A DNA stretch of 64,000 bases from Bowmanella denitrificans (GTDB taxonomy: Bacteria > Pseudomonadota > Gammaproteobacteria > Enterobacterales > Alteromonadaceae), in assembly GCF_002887595.1 (NCBI RefSeq), contig NZ_PEBU01000017.1, positions 1-64,000 on the forward strand, given 5' to 3'. Below are positions 8,817 to 17,049 of this stretch, one piece after another (within the stretch, counting starts at the first letter, position 1; every line of letters starts with the position of its first letter). The notes beneath the pieces are model-generated. The model searched no databases, had not been told where the DNA came from, and saw only the letters and a list, made by a program, of their open reading frames with translations. A program made the position numbers and the translations under genes.

Positions 8817-10103
8817 TTAAGCTTCGAGCAGCGCCCTGGCGATGGTACGAATGCCTTGTGCTGTAGCACCGGCAGGCATGGTGTTGGTGGCGGTGTTATT
8901 AAATGCCGCAGCTAAATCCATATGCACCCAGCCCTGGCCTTGATTGGGCACAAAACGAGACAGAAAGCCTGCCGCATTAGAGGCACCACCCGCACCGCCT
9001 CCTTTCATGGGGCGACTATTAGCCGTATCCGCATAGGGGGATGGACACATTTCCTGATGCCAGTTTTCTAAAGGTAACGGCCATACAGGCTCCATTTCCT
9101 GCTCAGCATAGGTTTGCATTTTCTGCTGAGTTTGATGATCCAAACCAAACAAGGCATGGTATTCACCGCCCAGTGCCATCACGGCAGCTCCGGTCAGGGT
9201 GGCGGCATCGATAATCAATCCTGCACCGGTTTCTCCGGCAGCCAGCAATCCGTCCGCCAATACCAGACGCCCTTCAGCATCGGTATTGACGATCTCCACG
9301 GTCATACCGTTTTTGTAAGTCAGAATATCGCCAAGCTTATAAGCATGGCCGCTGATCAGGTTTTCGGCGCAGCATAAGAACAGCTTCACCCGCTTGTTTA
9401 AGCCTTGCATAATGGCCAGACCCAGTGCACCGCTTACCGTTGCAGCCCCGCCCATGTCACACTTCATGGTCAGCATCCCTTCACTGGCCTTGATACTGTA
9501 GCCACCGCTGTCAAAGGTAATGCCTTTTCCCACTAATGCGGCGGCTACTGGTGCATTGGCGTCGCCGCTGGGGTTGTAGTCCAGCTCTAATAATACGGGA
9601 GGTCTGCTGCTTCCCCGGCCCACATTATAAATACCGGTCCAGCCGGCTTGTTGTAATTCCTCGCCAACCAGGGTTTTCACTGTGACGGCTTGTGGTGCCA
9701 GTGTGGACAACCATTGGCTGACTTCATTGGCCAGACTTTGTGGATAAATATCCTCGGGAGTGCGGTTGACCAGATTACGGGTAAACAGCATGGCTTGATA
9801 CATTTGGCTCAGCTTATCCTGATTGGCATCACTGACCCATTGAATATGATTCTGCTTTTTCGCCGTGGTGAAGCTACCGGCGAAGGCCCATTGCTGTTCA
9901 AGGCTCCAGTCATCTGTCAATTGTACAGATTCAATGCCAATGCTATCCAGTAATCTGGCGGCTTTACGTATACTACGGATTTGGTCTTTGTCAGAGCCTG
10001 ACAGGTGAATGGTGGCGGACTGGCTATCAAAAGAAACCGGTGCCTTGCTACCCCAATGACTGTCGGGATTGGAAGCGCTAAGTCTGACTTGCAAGCTGGA
10101 CAT
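8817..10103 (-). CDS. pepB: Aminopeptidase PepB (peptidase B, M17)
   Basis: 428 residues, the full length of PepB. The C-terminal M17 domain carries GKGITFDSGGYSIK, MKCDMGGAA and the family signature NTDAEGRL with the metal ligands and catalytic Lys/Arg expected for leucyl-aminopeptidase-type dizinc or dimanganese enzymes. It removes N-terminal residues from peptides in the cytoplasm. PepB rather than PepA is chosen from the short N-terminal domain and the stretch LFLCCAENLISG. Transcribed divergently from sfsA. Confidence 0.93.
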   Translation of the reverse strand: MSSLQVRLSASNPDSHWGSKAPVSFDSQSATIHLSGSDKDQIRSIRKAARLLDSIGIESVQLTDDWSLEQQWAFAGSFTTAKKQNHIQWVSDANQDKLSQMYQAMLFTRNLVNRTPEDIYPQSLANEVSQWLSTLAPQAVTVKTLVGEELQQAGWTGIYNVGRGSSRPPVLLELDYNPSGDANAPVAAALVGKGITFDSGGYSIKASEGMLTMKCDMGGAATVSGALGLAIMQGLNKRVKLFLCCAENLISGHAYKLGDILTYKNGMTVEIVNTDAEGRLVLADGLLAAGETGAGLIIDAATLTGAAVMALGGEYHALFGLDHQTQQKMQTYAEQEMEPVWPLPLENWHQEMCPSPYADTANSRPMKGGGAGGASNAAGFLSRFVPNQGQGWVHMDLAAAFNNTATNTMPAGATAQGIRTIARALLEA

Positions 10104-10189
10104 GAAATACTCCTGTTGTGCTATCCTGAGCGGCTTTCGAGCTCAGGCTATTTATTTCATTCTACCAGTTAAGGTACTGCTCTCAAGCT

Positions 10190-10894
10190 ATGCACTTTGA
10201 ATCCCCTTTGCTTTGCGGCAAGCTGATTAAACGCTATAAGCGTTTTCTGGCCGATGTGGAATTGGACAGCGGTGAGATTGTCACCGCGCATTGTGCCAAT
10301 ACCGGCGCCATGACGGGCTGCGCTGAGCCGGGTTTCAGGGTTTGGCTGTCTTATCATCCCGATCCCAAACGTAAGCTGGCATATAGCTGGCAACTGGCAC
10401 AAGACTTTCAGAATCATTGGATTGGCATTAACACCTTAAATGCCAACAAGCTGGTGGAAGAAGCGATATTCCAACAGCGGGTTAACGCGCTGTGCGGCTA
10501 TGAGTCAATTCGCCGGGAAGTAAAATATGGGCAAGAAAATAGCCGCATTGACTTGTTGCTGAGCAAAGCAGGGGAACCGGACTGCTATGTTGAAATAAAA
10601 TCCGTGACCTTACTCGACGGTCGGCGAGGATACTTTCCTGACGCTGTTACTTTGCGCGGACAGCGTCATTTGCAGGAACTGACCTGGGTGGCGAGCAACC
10701 ACGCGCGCGCAGTGTTGTTTTTTTGTGTTCAGCATACCGGTATCCAATCTGTACAGGTGGCCCGACATATTGACCCGGCATATGCAGCGGCATTGCAGGA
10801 TGCATTGGCCGCAGGTGTTGAAGTGATGGCCTACAGCTGTACCTTTGATGCCGAAAAAATTCTATTAAATCAACCACTCGATCTGATTCTCTAA
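10190..10894 (+). CDS. sfsA: SfsA family protein (sugar fermentation stimulation)
   Basis: 234 residues, the usual length. N-terminal OB-like part (KRYKRFLADVELDSGEIVTAHCANTGAM) and C-terminal nuclease-like fold with ENSRIDLLL and CYVEIKSVTL, in which the acidic and lysine residues (D, E-x-K) recall a PD-(D/E)XK active site; the DNA-binding/nuclease role is an inference from fold. The name comes from a maltose-metabolism phenotype in E. coli. It precedes dksA, as in enterobacteria (sfsA-dksA-gluQ-pcnB-folK-panBC), which strengthens the call. Confidence 0.92.
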   Translation: MHFESPLLCGKLIKRYKRFLADVELDSGEIVTAHCANTGAMTGCAEPGFRVWLSYHPDPKRKLAYSWQLAQDFQNHWIGINTLNANKLVEEAIFQQRVNALCGYESIRREVKYGQENSRIDLLLSKAGEPDCYVEIKSVTLLDGRRGYFPDAVTLRGQRHLQELTWVASNHARAVLFFCVQHTGIQSVQVARHIDPAYAAALQDALAAGVEVMAYSCTFDAEKILLNQPLDLIL

Positions 10895-11069
10895 TATTGA
10901 GGGTTGATTTTTACCCGTCAATAGCCATATAAGGCTACTGATTTTTGGCAGTACGGCATTTGACGTGGCCCTGCAGCCTGGTCAAATGATATAAATTGCC
11001 TGGCAAGGGCCTTTCTGCTATAGATAGCCGCTTGCTTTAGCTCTGAAAGCTGTTTAGGAGACTTGGCTG

Positions 11070-11519
11070 ATGCCAACAGAAAATTCACATAAGTCACTCG
11101 GATTACTGGCCCTGGCCGGTTTAGCTCCTTATCAGGAGAAAGCTGGCGAGGAGTACATGAATGAGGGGCAACTGGAACACTTCCGCCGCTTGCTGAAAGC
11201 GTGGCGAGACCAGTTGCGAGAGGAAGTGGATCGTACAGTGCACCATATGCAGGACGAAGCGGCCAATTTCCCTGATCCGGTCGATCGCGCTGCCCAGGAA
11301 GAGGAATTCAGCCTGGAGTTACGCACCCGTGACCGCGAGCGCAAGCTGATCAAGAAAATTGAGAAAACCCTGAAGCGTATCGAAGAAGACGATTTTGGAT
11401 TTTGCGATGCCTGCGGTATTGAAATTGGTGTGCGTCGATTGGAAGCCCGTCCTACTGCGGATCTTTGTATCGATTGTAAGACCATGGCAGAGATTAAAGA
11501 AAAGCAAATGCAGGGCTAA
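11070..11519 (+). CDS. dksA: RNA polymerase-binding transcription factor DksA
   Basis: 149 residues almost identical in pattern to E. coli DksA. The long coiled coil (about residues 33-108) carries the tip acidic pair in [12 protein letters not shown] that enters the RNA polymerase secondary channel, and the C-terminal zinc finger has the four cysteines (CDACG and CIDC). It acts with ppGpp to adjust rRNA, amino-acid and stress promoters. It has its own 175-bp upstream region and is separated from gluQ by 212 bp containing a GC-rich imperfect hairpin (11567-11589) without a clear T-run. Confidence 0.96.
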   Translation: MPTENSHKSLGLLALAGLAPYQEKAGEEYMNEGQLEHFRRLLKAWRDQLREEVDRTVHHMQDEAANFPDPVDRAAQEEEFSLELRTRDRERKLIKKIEKTLKRIEEDDFGFCDACGIEIGVRRLEARPTADLCIDCKTMAEIKEKQMQG

Positions 11520-11731
11520 ATATTGCCTTGCTGTTTGCGGATGTGCACGTAGATTGCTGCTGCGCAAGCCCGGCCGAACGGGTCGGGCTGACTGCCTCTT
11601 AAAGACGGTACCCTTCGTCTTACTTGTTGAAAAAGTCCAGCATGTCTTCACTCTGCCCGTCTGCAGTAAGTCTTGATGATAAAGCATGCTTAGCGACAAA
11701 TACCCTGGCATGATTCTGATCAACACCGCTC

Positions 11732-12610
11732 ATGTCTGAATATTCTGCTTACATAGGGCGTTTCGCGCCTTCCCCTTCTGGTCCTTTGCATTTGGGCTCA
11801 CTGGTCGCTGCACTGGGCAGTTTCCTGCAAGCAAAAAGCCATCAAGGGCGATGGTTGGTCAGAATAGAAGACATAGATCCTCCTCGTGAAATGGCCGGTG
11901 CTGCAGAGTTGATTCTTGAGCAATTGCACGTCCACGGTCTGAAGTGGGACGAACCGGTGATTTTTCAAAGCACACGCAGCGAATATTACGATGGTGCATT
12001 AAGGCAGCTTCGCGATGCAGGTATGAGCTATTTTTGCCGATGCACCCGCGCTGAAATCAAAGCCCAGGGGGGGCATGTTCGTTGTCAGGCAAAGGGAACG
12101 GTGGAAAAAGGTTCTGCCATACGATTTCTTAACCAACAGCCGTTACTGGAGTTTGACGATGGCCACCTGGGGCGCATCAGCGTTAATCCCGATGTGGCCC
12201 AGGAGGATTTTGTTATCCGCCGTAAAGATGGCCTTTATGCTTATCAGTTAGCAGTGGTGGCAGATGATATTGCCCAGGGCATTACCGAAGTCGTAAGAGG
12301 TGCCGATCTGTTGGAAGTCACGGTATTGCAATTGGCGTTATACAGAGGCCTGGGCATCAATCCGCCGGCCTGGTTACATCTGCCTGTGGCTTGCCTGCGG
12401 CCAGGTCAGAAACTAAGTAAACAAAATCACGCGCCGGCTTTGGATACCCGTAAGGTCCTGGATAACTTGCGCAGTGCCCTGCAAATACTGGGTTTTGCGC
12501 CTGCCAGGTTGGCTGAGTTTGCACAGGCTGAAACGTTGCTGGAATGGGCTGTAAAGAACTGGTCGGTCAGACAATTGCCTCCCCAGCGGGAGTGGCTGGT
12601 TGAGCTCTGA
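11732..12610 (+). CDS. gluQ: Glutamyl-Q tRNA(Asp) synthetase
   Basis: 292 residues resembling a truncated glutamyl-tRNA synthetase catalytic core: the HIGH-type motif FAPSPSGPLHLGSL at the N-terminus, zinc-ligand cysteines around CRCTRAE and CQA, and the KMSKS variant QKLSKQN. There is no anticodon-binding domain, as expected. It attaches glutamate to the queuosine base of tRNA(Asp). It lies between dksA and pcnB as in other gammaproteobacteria. Confidence 0.93.
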   Translation: MSEYSAYIGRFAPSPSGPLHLGSLVAALGSFLQAKSHQGRWLVRIEDIDPPREMAGAAELILEQLHVHGLKWDEPVIFQSTRSEYYDGALRQLRDAGMSYFCRCTRAEIKAQGGHVRCQAKGTVEKGSAIRFLNQQPLLEFDDGHLGRISVNPDVAQEDFVIRRKDGLYAYQLAVVADDIAQGITEVVRGADLLEVTVLQLALYRGLGINPPAWLHLPVACLRPGQKLSKQNHAPALDTRKVLDNLRSALQILGFAPARLAEFAQAETLLEWAVKNWSVRQLPPQREWLVEL

Positions 12611-12680
12611 CCTGTCTGATTCTCTTTTTTGCTTCGCTGGTATATTATTAGCGCCCATTTTTTAGGCTTAAGGGCTCCGT

Positions 12681-12685
12681 AGGAG
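12681..12685 (+). promoter_or_regulatory. Ribosome binding site supporting an AUU start for pcnB
   Basis: AGGAG stands 8 nt before an ATT at 12694 and there is no ATG, GTG or TTG at that spacing. The translation from 12694 (I-I-S-R-V-I-N-K-V-K-Q-V-F) lines up with the E. coli PcnB N-terminus (F-T-R-V-A-N-F-C-R-K-V-L), whose start codon is the rare AUU. Confidence 0.6.
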
Positions 12686-12693
12686 ACAGCATT

Positions 12694-14076
12694 ATTATTT
12701 CCCGAGTCATAAACAAGGTAAAGCAAGTGTTTGGTGGCCAGCCAACACAGGTCAAGCTGACGCCCGTCATTGTACCGCGAGCCGAGCATGGCATATCCCG
12801 TAAAGATATCAGTGAAAATGCACTGAAGGTGTTGTATCGCCTGCATAATGCGGGTTTTCAGGCGCACCTGGTGGGGGGCTGCGTACGTGATCTGCTACTG
12901 GGCCTGCATCCCAAAGATTTCGATGTGGCCACCGACGCTGAACCTGAACAAATTAAAGCACTGTTTCGCAATTGCCGTCTTATCGGCCGACGTTTCCGTC
13001 TTGCCCATGTGGTGTTTGGCAGGGAAGTGATCGAGGTAGCGACGTTCAGAGGCCATCATCAGTCACAGACTGACGAAGTGGATGATAAGCTCAGTAAACA
13101 TAGTGATGAAGGGTTAATCCTGCGCGATAACGTATTTGGCAGTATTGAAGAAGATGCTCAGCGCCGGGATTTCACCTGCAATGCCATGTATTACAGTATC
13201 GCCGACTTTAGTGTGACGGATTTCGCTGGTGGTATGCAGGCGCTCAAAGAGCGAAAAATTCGCCTGATTGGTGATCCTGAGACCCGCTACCGTGAAGACC
13301 CGGTACGTATGCTTCGTGCCGCCAGATTTGCCGCCAAACTGGATATGCAGATAGCCCCTGAAGCCGGAAATATTATTCCTGAATTGGCACCGCTGCTGGC
13401 CAATATTCCACCGGCGCGTTTATTTGAAGAAGTGCTGAAGCTTTTCTTGTCCGGTAAAGGTTTGGAAACCTATCACCTGTTGCAGCGTTATGGGCTGTTC
13501 GGCCAGTTGTTTCCGCAACTACAGTCAATGCTGAAGGTGTCAGGCAGCAAAGAATGCCAGTTTGTTGAACAAGTGCTGATTAATACCGATGAGCGGGTCA
13601 ATAATGACCAGCGCGTTACGCCGGCTTTTATTTATGCCGCGCTGCTGTGGTACCCGGTTGAACAGCGCAGCCAGCAGCTGCAGTCGGAAAGCGGATTGAG
13701 CGGACAGGATGCCTTTAATATGGCCATGAACGATGTGCTGCACAAGCAACTGCAGCGCATTATGATCCCCAAGCGTTTTACCCTGCCAATTCGTGATATA
13801 TGGATGCTACAGCACAGGTTGTCGCGCCGCTTTGGTCGTCGTGCCTATCAGATGCTGGAACATCCCAAATTCCGTGCCGGGTATGACTTTCTGCTATTGC
13901 GTGCAGGTATTGAAGGGGGAGAACTTGAATCCCTGGCCAATTGGTGGACCGAGTTTCAGGACGCCGACGCTGAGCAGCGTAAGGGGATGCTGGACAAATT
14001 GCAGCATGCCGACGGCGCTAATCGCAGCAAAAGGCGGCGCAAGCCCAAAGCTCGCAAGAAGCCACAACCACAATGA
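12694..14076 (+). CDS. pcnB: Poly(A) polymerase I
   Basis: About 460 residues. The nucleotidyltransferase domain has LVGGCVRDLLLGLHPKDFDVAT with catalytic aspartates in DFDV, followed by the RRFRLAHV and EDAQRRDFTCNAMYY motifs, the DPVRMLRAARFAAKL neck, and a basic C-terminal tail (RSKRRRKPKARKKP) that binds RNA. It adds 3' poly(A) tails that promote RNA decay. I placed the start at an ATT codon with an ideal AGGAG site; a later GTG at 12727 (weak AAGG 8 nt upstream) would give a protein 11 residues shorter. Overlaps folK by 4 bp. Confidence 0.9.
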   Translation: MISRVINKVKQVFGGQPTQVKLTPVIVPRAEHGISRKDISENALKVLYRLHNAGFQAHLVGGCVRDLLLGLHPKDFDVATDAEPEQIKALFRNCRLIGRRFRLAHVVFGREVIEVATFRGHHQSQTDEVDDKLSKHSDEGLILRDNVFGSIEEDAQRRDFTCNAMYYSIADFSVTDFAGGMQALKERKIRLIGDPETRYREDPVRMLRAARFAAKLDMQIAPEAGNIIPELAPLLANIPPARLFEEVLKLFLSGKGLETYHLLQRYGLFGQLFPQLQSMLKVSGSKECQFVEQVLINTDERVNNDQRVTPAFIYAALLWYPVEQRSQQLQSESGLSGQDAFNMAMNDVLHKQLQRIMIPKRFTLPIRDIWMLQHRLSRRFGRRAYQMLEHPKFRAGYDFLLLRAGIEGGELESLANWWTEFQDADAEQRKGMLDKLQHADGANRSKRRRKPKARKKPQPQ

Positions 14077-14582
14077 GCCTTTGCTATGTCGGTATGGGCA
14101 GCAATTTGCATCGGCCCACAGAGCAGTTGCTTGACGCACTAAATGCCATGCAAGAGACGGCCAGGCTGGTGGATTGCTCGTCTTTTTACACCAGTAAACC
14201 GATGGGACCTCAGGATCAACCTGACTACGTCAATGCCGTTGCTGCGCTTGACACTCAGCTTGAGCCACTGGCATTGCTGCACACCTTGCAAGGCATAGAA
14301 AACCAACAAGGAAGAATAAGGGAACGCCGCTGGGGTGAGCGTACCCTGGATTTGGATATCCTGTTGTTTGACGATCAAGTGATTGAATTACCTGAGCTGA
14401 TCATTCCTCATTACGGAATGGCGGAGCGGGAGTTTGTATTGTATCCATTGTTTGAGATTGCGCCACAACTGGTGATGCCGGATGGACGACCGCTGAGTCA
14501 TCTTATCTCTCATTGCCCGGCAAACGGTCTGCTAACCTTGCTGGATAGCCATAAGGTAAAGCAGAAACTGGCACAACTCTGA
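14073..14582 (+). CDS. folK: 6-hydroxymethyl-7,8-dihydropterin pyrophosphokinase
   Basis: 169 residues, typical HPPK length. Starts with YVGMGSNL, and has the ATP/Mg-binding signature RRWGERTLDLDILLFDD with the two aspartates and basic residues of the family. It transfers pyrophosphate from ATP to 6-hydroxymethyl-7,8-dihydropterin in folate synthesis. Its ATG overlaps the pcnB stop (ATGA), so it is translationally coupled; panB follows after 79 bp. Confidence 0.94.
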   Translation: MSLCYVGMGSNLHRPTEQLLDALNAMQETARLVDCSSFYTSKPMGPQDQPDYVNAVAALDTQLEPLALLHTLQGIENQQGRIRERRWGERTLDLDILLFDDQVIELPELIIPHYGMAEREFVLYPLFEIAPQLVMPDGRPLSHLISHCPANGLLTLLDSHKVKQKLAQL

Positions 14583-14661
14583 CAATGGAGCATTAGGGGT
14601 ATGACCAAGCGTGTTCATACTCAGGTGGGATAAATCGCTTGTTGCGACGCGGGGGTAACCT

Positions 14662-15456
14662 ATGAAAAAAGTGACGATCTCGACGCTGCTCAAAATGAAA
14701 CAGCAGAACGAGCGGATCAGTGTAATTACGGCCTACGATGCCAGTTTCGCCAAACTTTTTGATGAACAAGGCATAGATGTAATGCTGATAGGTGACTCCC
14801 TGGGTATGGTGCTGATGGGTGAAGACAGTACCTTACCGGTAACGGTGGAGCAGATGGCTTATCATACCAAGTCAGTGAAGAAAGGCGCGCAGCGCGCTTT
14901 TGTTATCGCTGATATGCCTTTTATGTCTTATGCCACCAAAGAGCAGGCCTATGCTAATGCCGCCACGCTGATGGCAGCAGGCGCTGAAATGGTCAAGATG
15001 GAAGGCGGTAGCTGGTTGTGTGACAGCATAGCCGGCCTGGTTGAACGTGGTGTGCCGGTATGTGGTCATCTTGGCTTAACCCCACAGTCTGTGCATAAGT
15101 TGGGAGGTTTCAAGGTGCAGGGCCGCGAGCAAAGTGCAGCCGATGACATGCTGGCCCAGGCACAAGAACTGGAACAGGCCGGAATCCAGATGCTGGTGTT
15201 GGAATGCATTCCCACTGAACTGGGGCAACGTATCAGTGCGGCGCTGAGTATTCCTGTAATCGGCATAGGTGCCGGTCCCGGCACCGATGGTCAGGTACTG
15301 GTGATGCACGATATGCTCGGCATCAGTGCCAACTATATGCCGAAGTTTTCCAAAAACTATCTGGCCGAAACCGGCGATATCCGTAAGGCTGTCAGCCAGT
15401 ATATCGACGAAGTCAGAAGCGGCAGTTTCCCGTCCGAGCAGCACAGCTTTAATTAA
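14662..15456 (+). CDS. panB: 3-methyl-2-oxobutanoate hydroxymethyltransferase
   Basis: 264 residues. Starts with the family opening [26 protein letters not shown] and carries metal-binding GDSLGMV and the active-site region VKMEGG; the ending [23 protein letters not shown] is highly conserved. It makes ketopantoate from 2-oxoisovalerate and methylene-tetrahydrofolate, the first committed step of pantothenate synthesis. Followed after 10 bp by panC. Confidence 0.96.
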   Translation: MKKVTISTLLKMKQQNERISVITAYDASFAKLFDEQGIDVMLIGDSLGMVLMGEDSTLPVTVEQMAYHTKSVKKGAQRAFVIADMPFMSYATKEQAYANAATLMAAGAEMVKMEGGSWLCDSIAGLVERGVPVCGHLGLTPQSVHKLGGFKVQGREQSAADDMLAQAQELEQAGIQMLVLECIPTELGQRISAALSIPVIGIGAGPGTDGQVLVMHDMLGISANYMPKFSKNYLAETGDIRKAVSQYIDEVRSGSFPSEQHSFN

Positions 15457-15466
15457 GGTGAACGTT

Positions 15467-16321
15467 ATGCAAGTGATCAGTGATATCACCAGCCTGCGTG
15501 AAATCAGGCGTCGCTGGCAGATTGAAGGCAAGGTCATTGGCTTTGTGCCAACCATGGGCAACTTGCACCACGGCCATCTGCGCCTGGTAAAAGAGGCCAG
15601 AAAAGTCACGGATGTCGTAGTGGCATCTATCTTCGTTAACCCCTTGCAGTTTGGGCCTGATGAAGACTTAGCTGCCTATCCGCGCACCATGGCCCATGAC
15701 CTGGCAGCATTGGAATCGCTGGGGGTGGATGTGGTGTTCACCCCACAGGTCGATGACATTTATCCCAGAGGTCTGGAACAGCAAACCTTTGTGGAGGTGC
15801 CGGGCATTTCCTACATGATTTGCGGTGCCAGTCGTCCCGGACATTTTCGCGGCGTAGCCACTATTGTCTGCAAATTGTTCAATATGGTGCAGCCCAATCA
15901 TGCGTTTTTTGGTGAGAAAGACTTCCAGCAGCTCCAGGTGATCAAAGCCATGGTGACGGACTTATCCATGAATCTGAAGGTCCATGGTGTGCCCACCGTC
16001 AGGGAGGGGGATGGCCTGGCCATGAGCTCCAGGAACAACTACCTCACCACTGATGAACGGGAAGTGGCGCCCACCCTGTATCGTATTCTGCAATCAGTAG
16101 CCGAAGCGGTGCAACTGGGCAGGAAGGACTTTTCCAGGTTGATTCAGGAACATAAGCAAAAGCTGATGGATGCTGGTTTTAAACCTGACTATATCGAGAT
16201 ACGTTCTGCAGAAACCTTGCTGCACCCCAGCCATGAAGACAGCCATTTAGTTATTCTGGGGGCGGCCTTTTTAGGTCGTGCCAGGCTGATTGATAATATT
16301 CAGGTTGAACTGAAGGAATAG
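15467..16321 (+). CDS. panC: Pantoate--beta-alanine ligase (pantothenate synthetase)
   Basis: 284 residues from the ATG at 15467, which has an AAGGTG site upstream and gives the standard N-terminus ([15 protein letters not shown]). An open frame extends further upstream into panB but is not homologous. Motifs: [11 protein letters not shown] (the HxGH-type ATP site), [10 protein letters not shown]-like [19 protein letters not shown] and AMSSRNNYL. It joins pantoate and beta-alanine with ATP. Its beta-alanine is probably supplied by the convergent PanP. Confidence 0.96.
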   Translation: MQVISDITSLREIRRRWQIEGKVIGFVPTMGNLHHGHLRLVKEARKVTDVVVASIFVNPLQFGPDEDLAAYPRTMAHDLAALESLGVDVVFTPQVDDIYPRGLEQQTFVEVPGISYMICGASRPGHFRGVATIVCKLFNMVQPNHAFFGEKDFQQLQVIKAMVTDLSMNLKVHGVPTVREGDGLAMSSRNNYLTTDEREVAPTLYRILQSVAEAVQLGRKDFSRLIQEHKQKLMDAGFKPDYIEIRSAETLLHPSHEDSHLVILGAAFLGRARLIDNIQVELKE

Positions 16322-16360
16322 CGGCTACACTTTTCTGTGAACAACGGAAAAGGGATAAGT

Positions 16361-17047
16361 ATGGATACCAGACAATGGTGCGCCCCCATAATCATGCTAA
16401 TGGGGGCGCAAATTTTCGTTGCAGAAGCTGAAAACAACCGTCCCCGCCTTTTGATCAGCACAATCAAACATCCGCAAATTAGTTTGATAGAAAAAGACCT
16501 GAGTATGGCTTACAGCCACCTTGGCATTGATCTGCAATTTGTTGAGGTGGCCGGGGAGCGCGAATTTATTGTGGGTAATCGCGGCGAAGTGGATGGCATT
16601 GCGGCTAAATTTTCTCTAGTTGAACAGCAGTTGCCGGAAATGCTCAAGGTCAATGTGCCTTTGATGAATGTGGAAGTTTATCTGGTTTGTGCCTCTGACA
16701 GCCTTTGTCAGCAGCAGATACTGGATGACCCCACACAGACAGTGGGGCTGCTTGGCGGCAAGAATGCCATGAGCTTCGCGTTGCGGCATCGTAAGATTAA
16801 GCGGATGGAATTAGTATCCCACGCACAGATTCTTAAACTTTTGGAACTGAAACGTCTTAAATATGCAGTGTTGGCATTGTCTTACCAAAACATTCAAATG
16901 ATTGATGCCGCAGAGCTGCAAATATCCCTACCAGCGATTTACAGTGATAAGGTATACCACTATCTTCACAGTCGTTATGCTGGCCTGCTGCCTGAAGTCG
17001 AAAAAGCATTGCGTAAAGTGGTAGATGACTGCCCTAAAAAGGAATAG
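16361..17047 (+). CDS. Periplasmic substrate-binding-domain protein (SBP_bac_3-like)
   Basis: 228 residues from the ATG at 16361, which follows an AAAAGGGA site; a GTG at 16337 would add eight residues in front of the signal peptide. A secretion signal (hydrophobic core IIMLMGAQIFVAEA) precedes a type-3 solute-binding fold: LLISTIKHPQISLIEKDLSMAYSHLGIDLQFVEV, then GEVDGIAAKF. There is no lipobox, membrane anchor or adjacent transporter gene. Such orphan domains are common in Alteromonadales and may bind an amino acid or act in sensing. Only 2 bp separate it from the convergent panP stop. Substrate unknown. Confidence 0.65.
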   Translation: MDTRQWCAPIIMLMGAQIFVAEAENNRPRLLISTIKHPQISLIEKDLSMAYSHLGIDLQFVEVAGEREFIVGNRGEVDGIAAKFSLVEQQLPEMLKVNVPLMNVEVYLVCASDSLCQQQILDDPTQTVGLLGGKNAMSFALRHRKIKRMELVSHAQILKLLELKRLKYAVLALSYQNIQMIDAAELQISLPAIYSDKVYHYLHSRYAGLLPEVEKALRKVVDDCPKKE

Positions 17048-17049
17048 TC

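Noticed and set aside
11567-11589. GC-rich hairpin after dksA as a terminator
   Set aside because: The stem needs a G-T pair and no T-run follows; only mentioned under dksA.
15326-15466. Longer N-terminal extension of panC
   Set aside because: It overlaps panB in another frame; the ATG at 15467 has a ribosome site and gives the conserved N-terminus.
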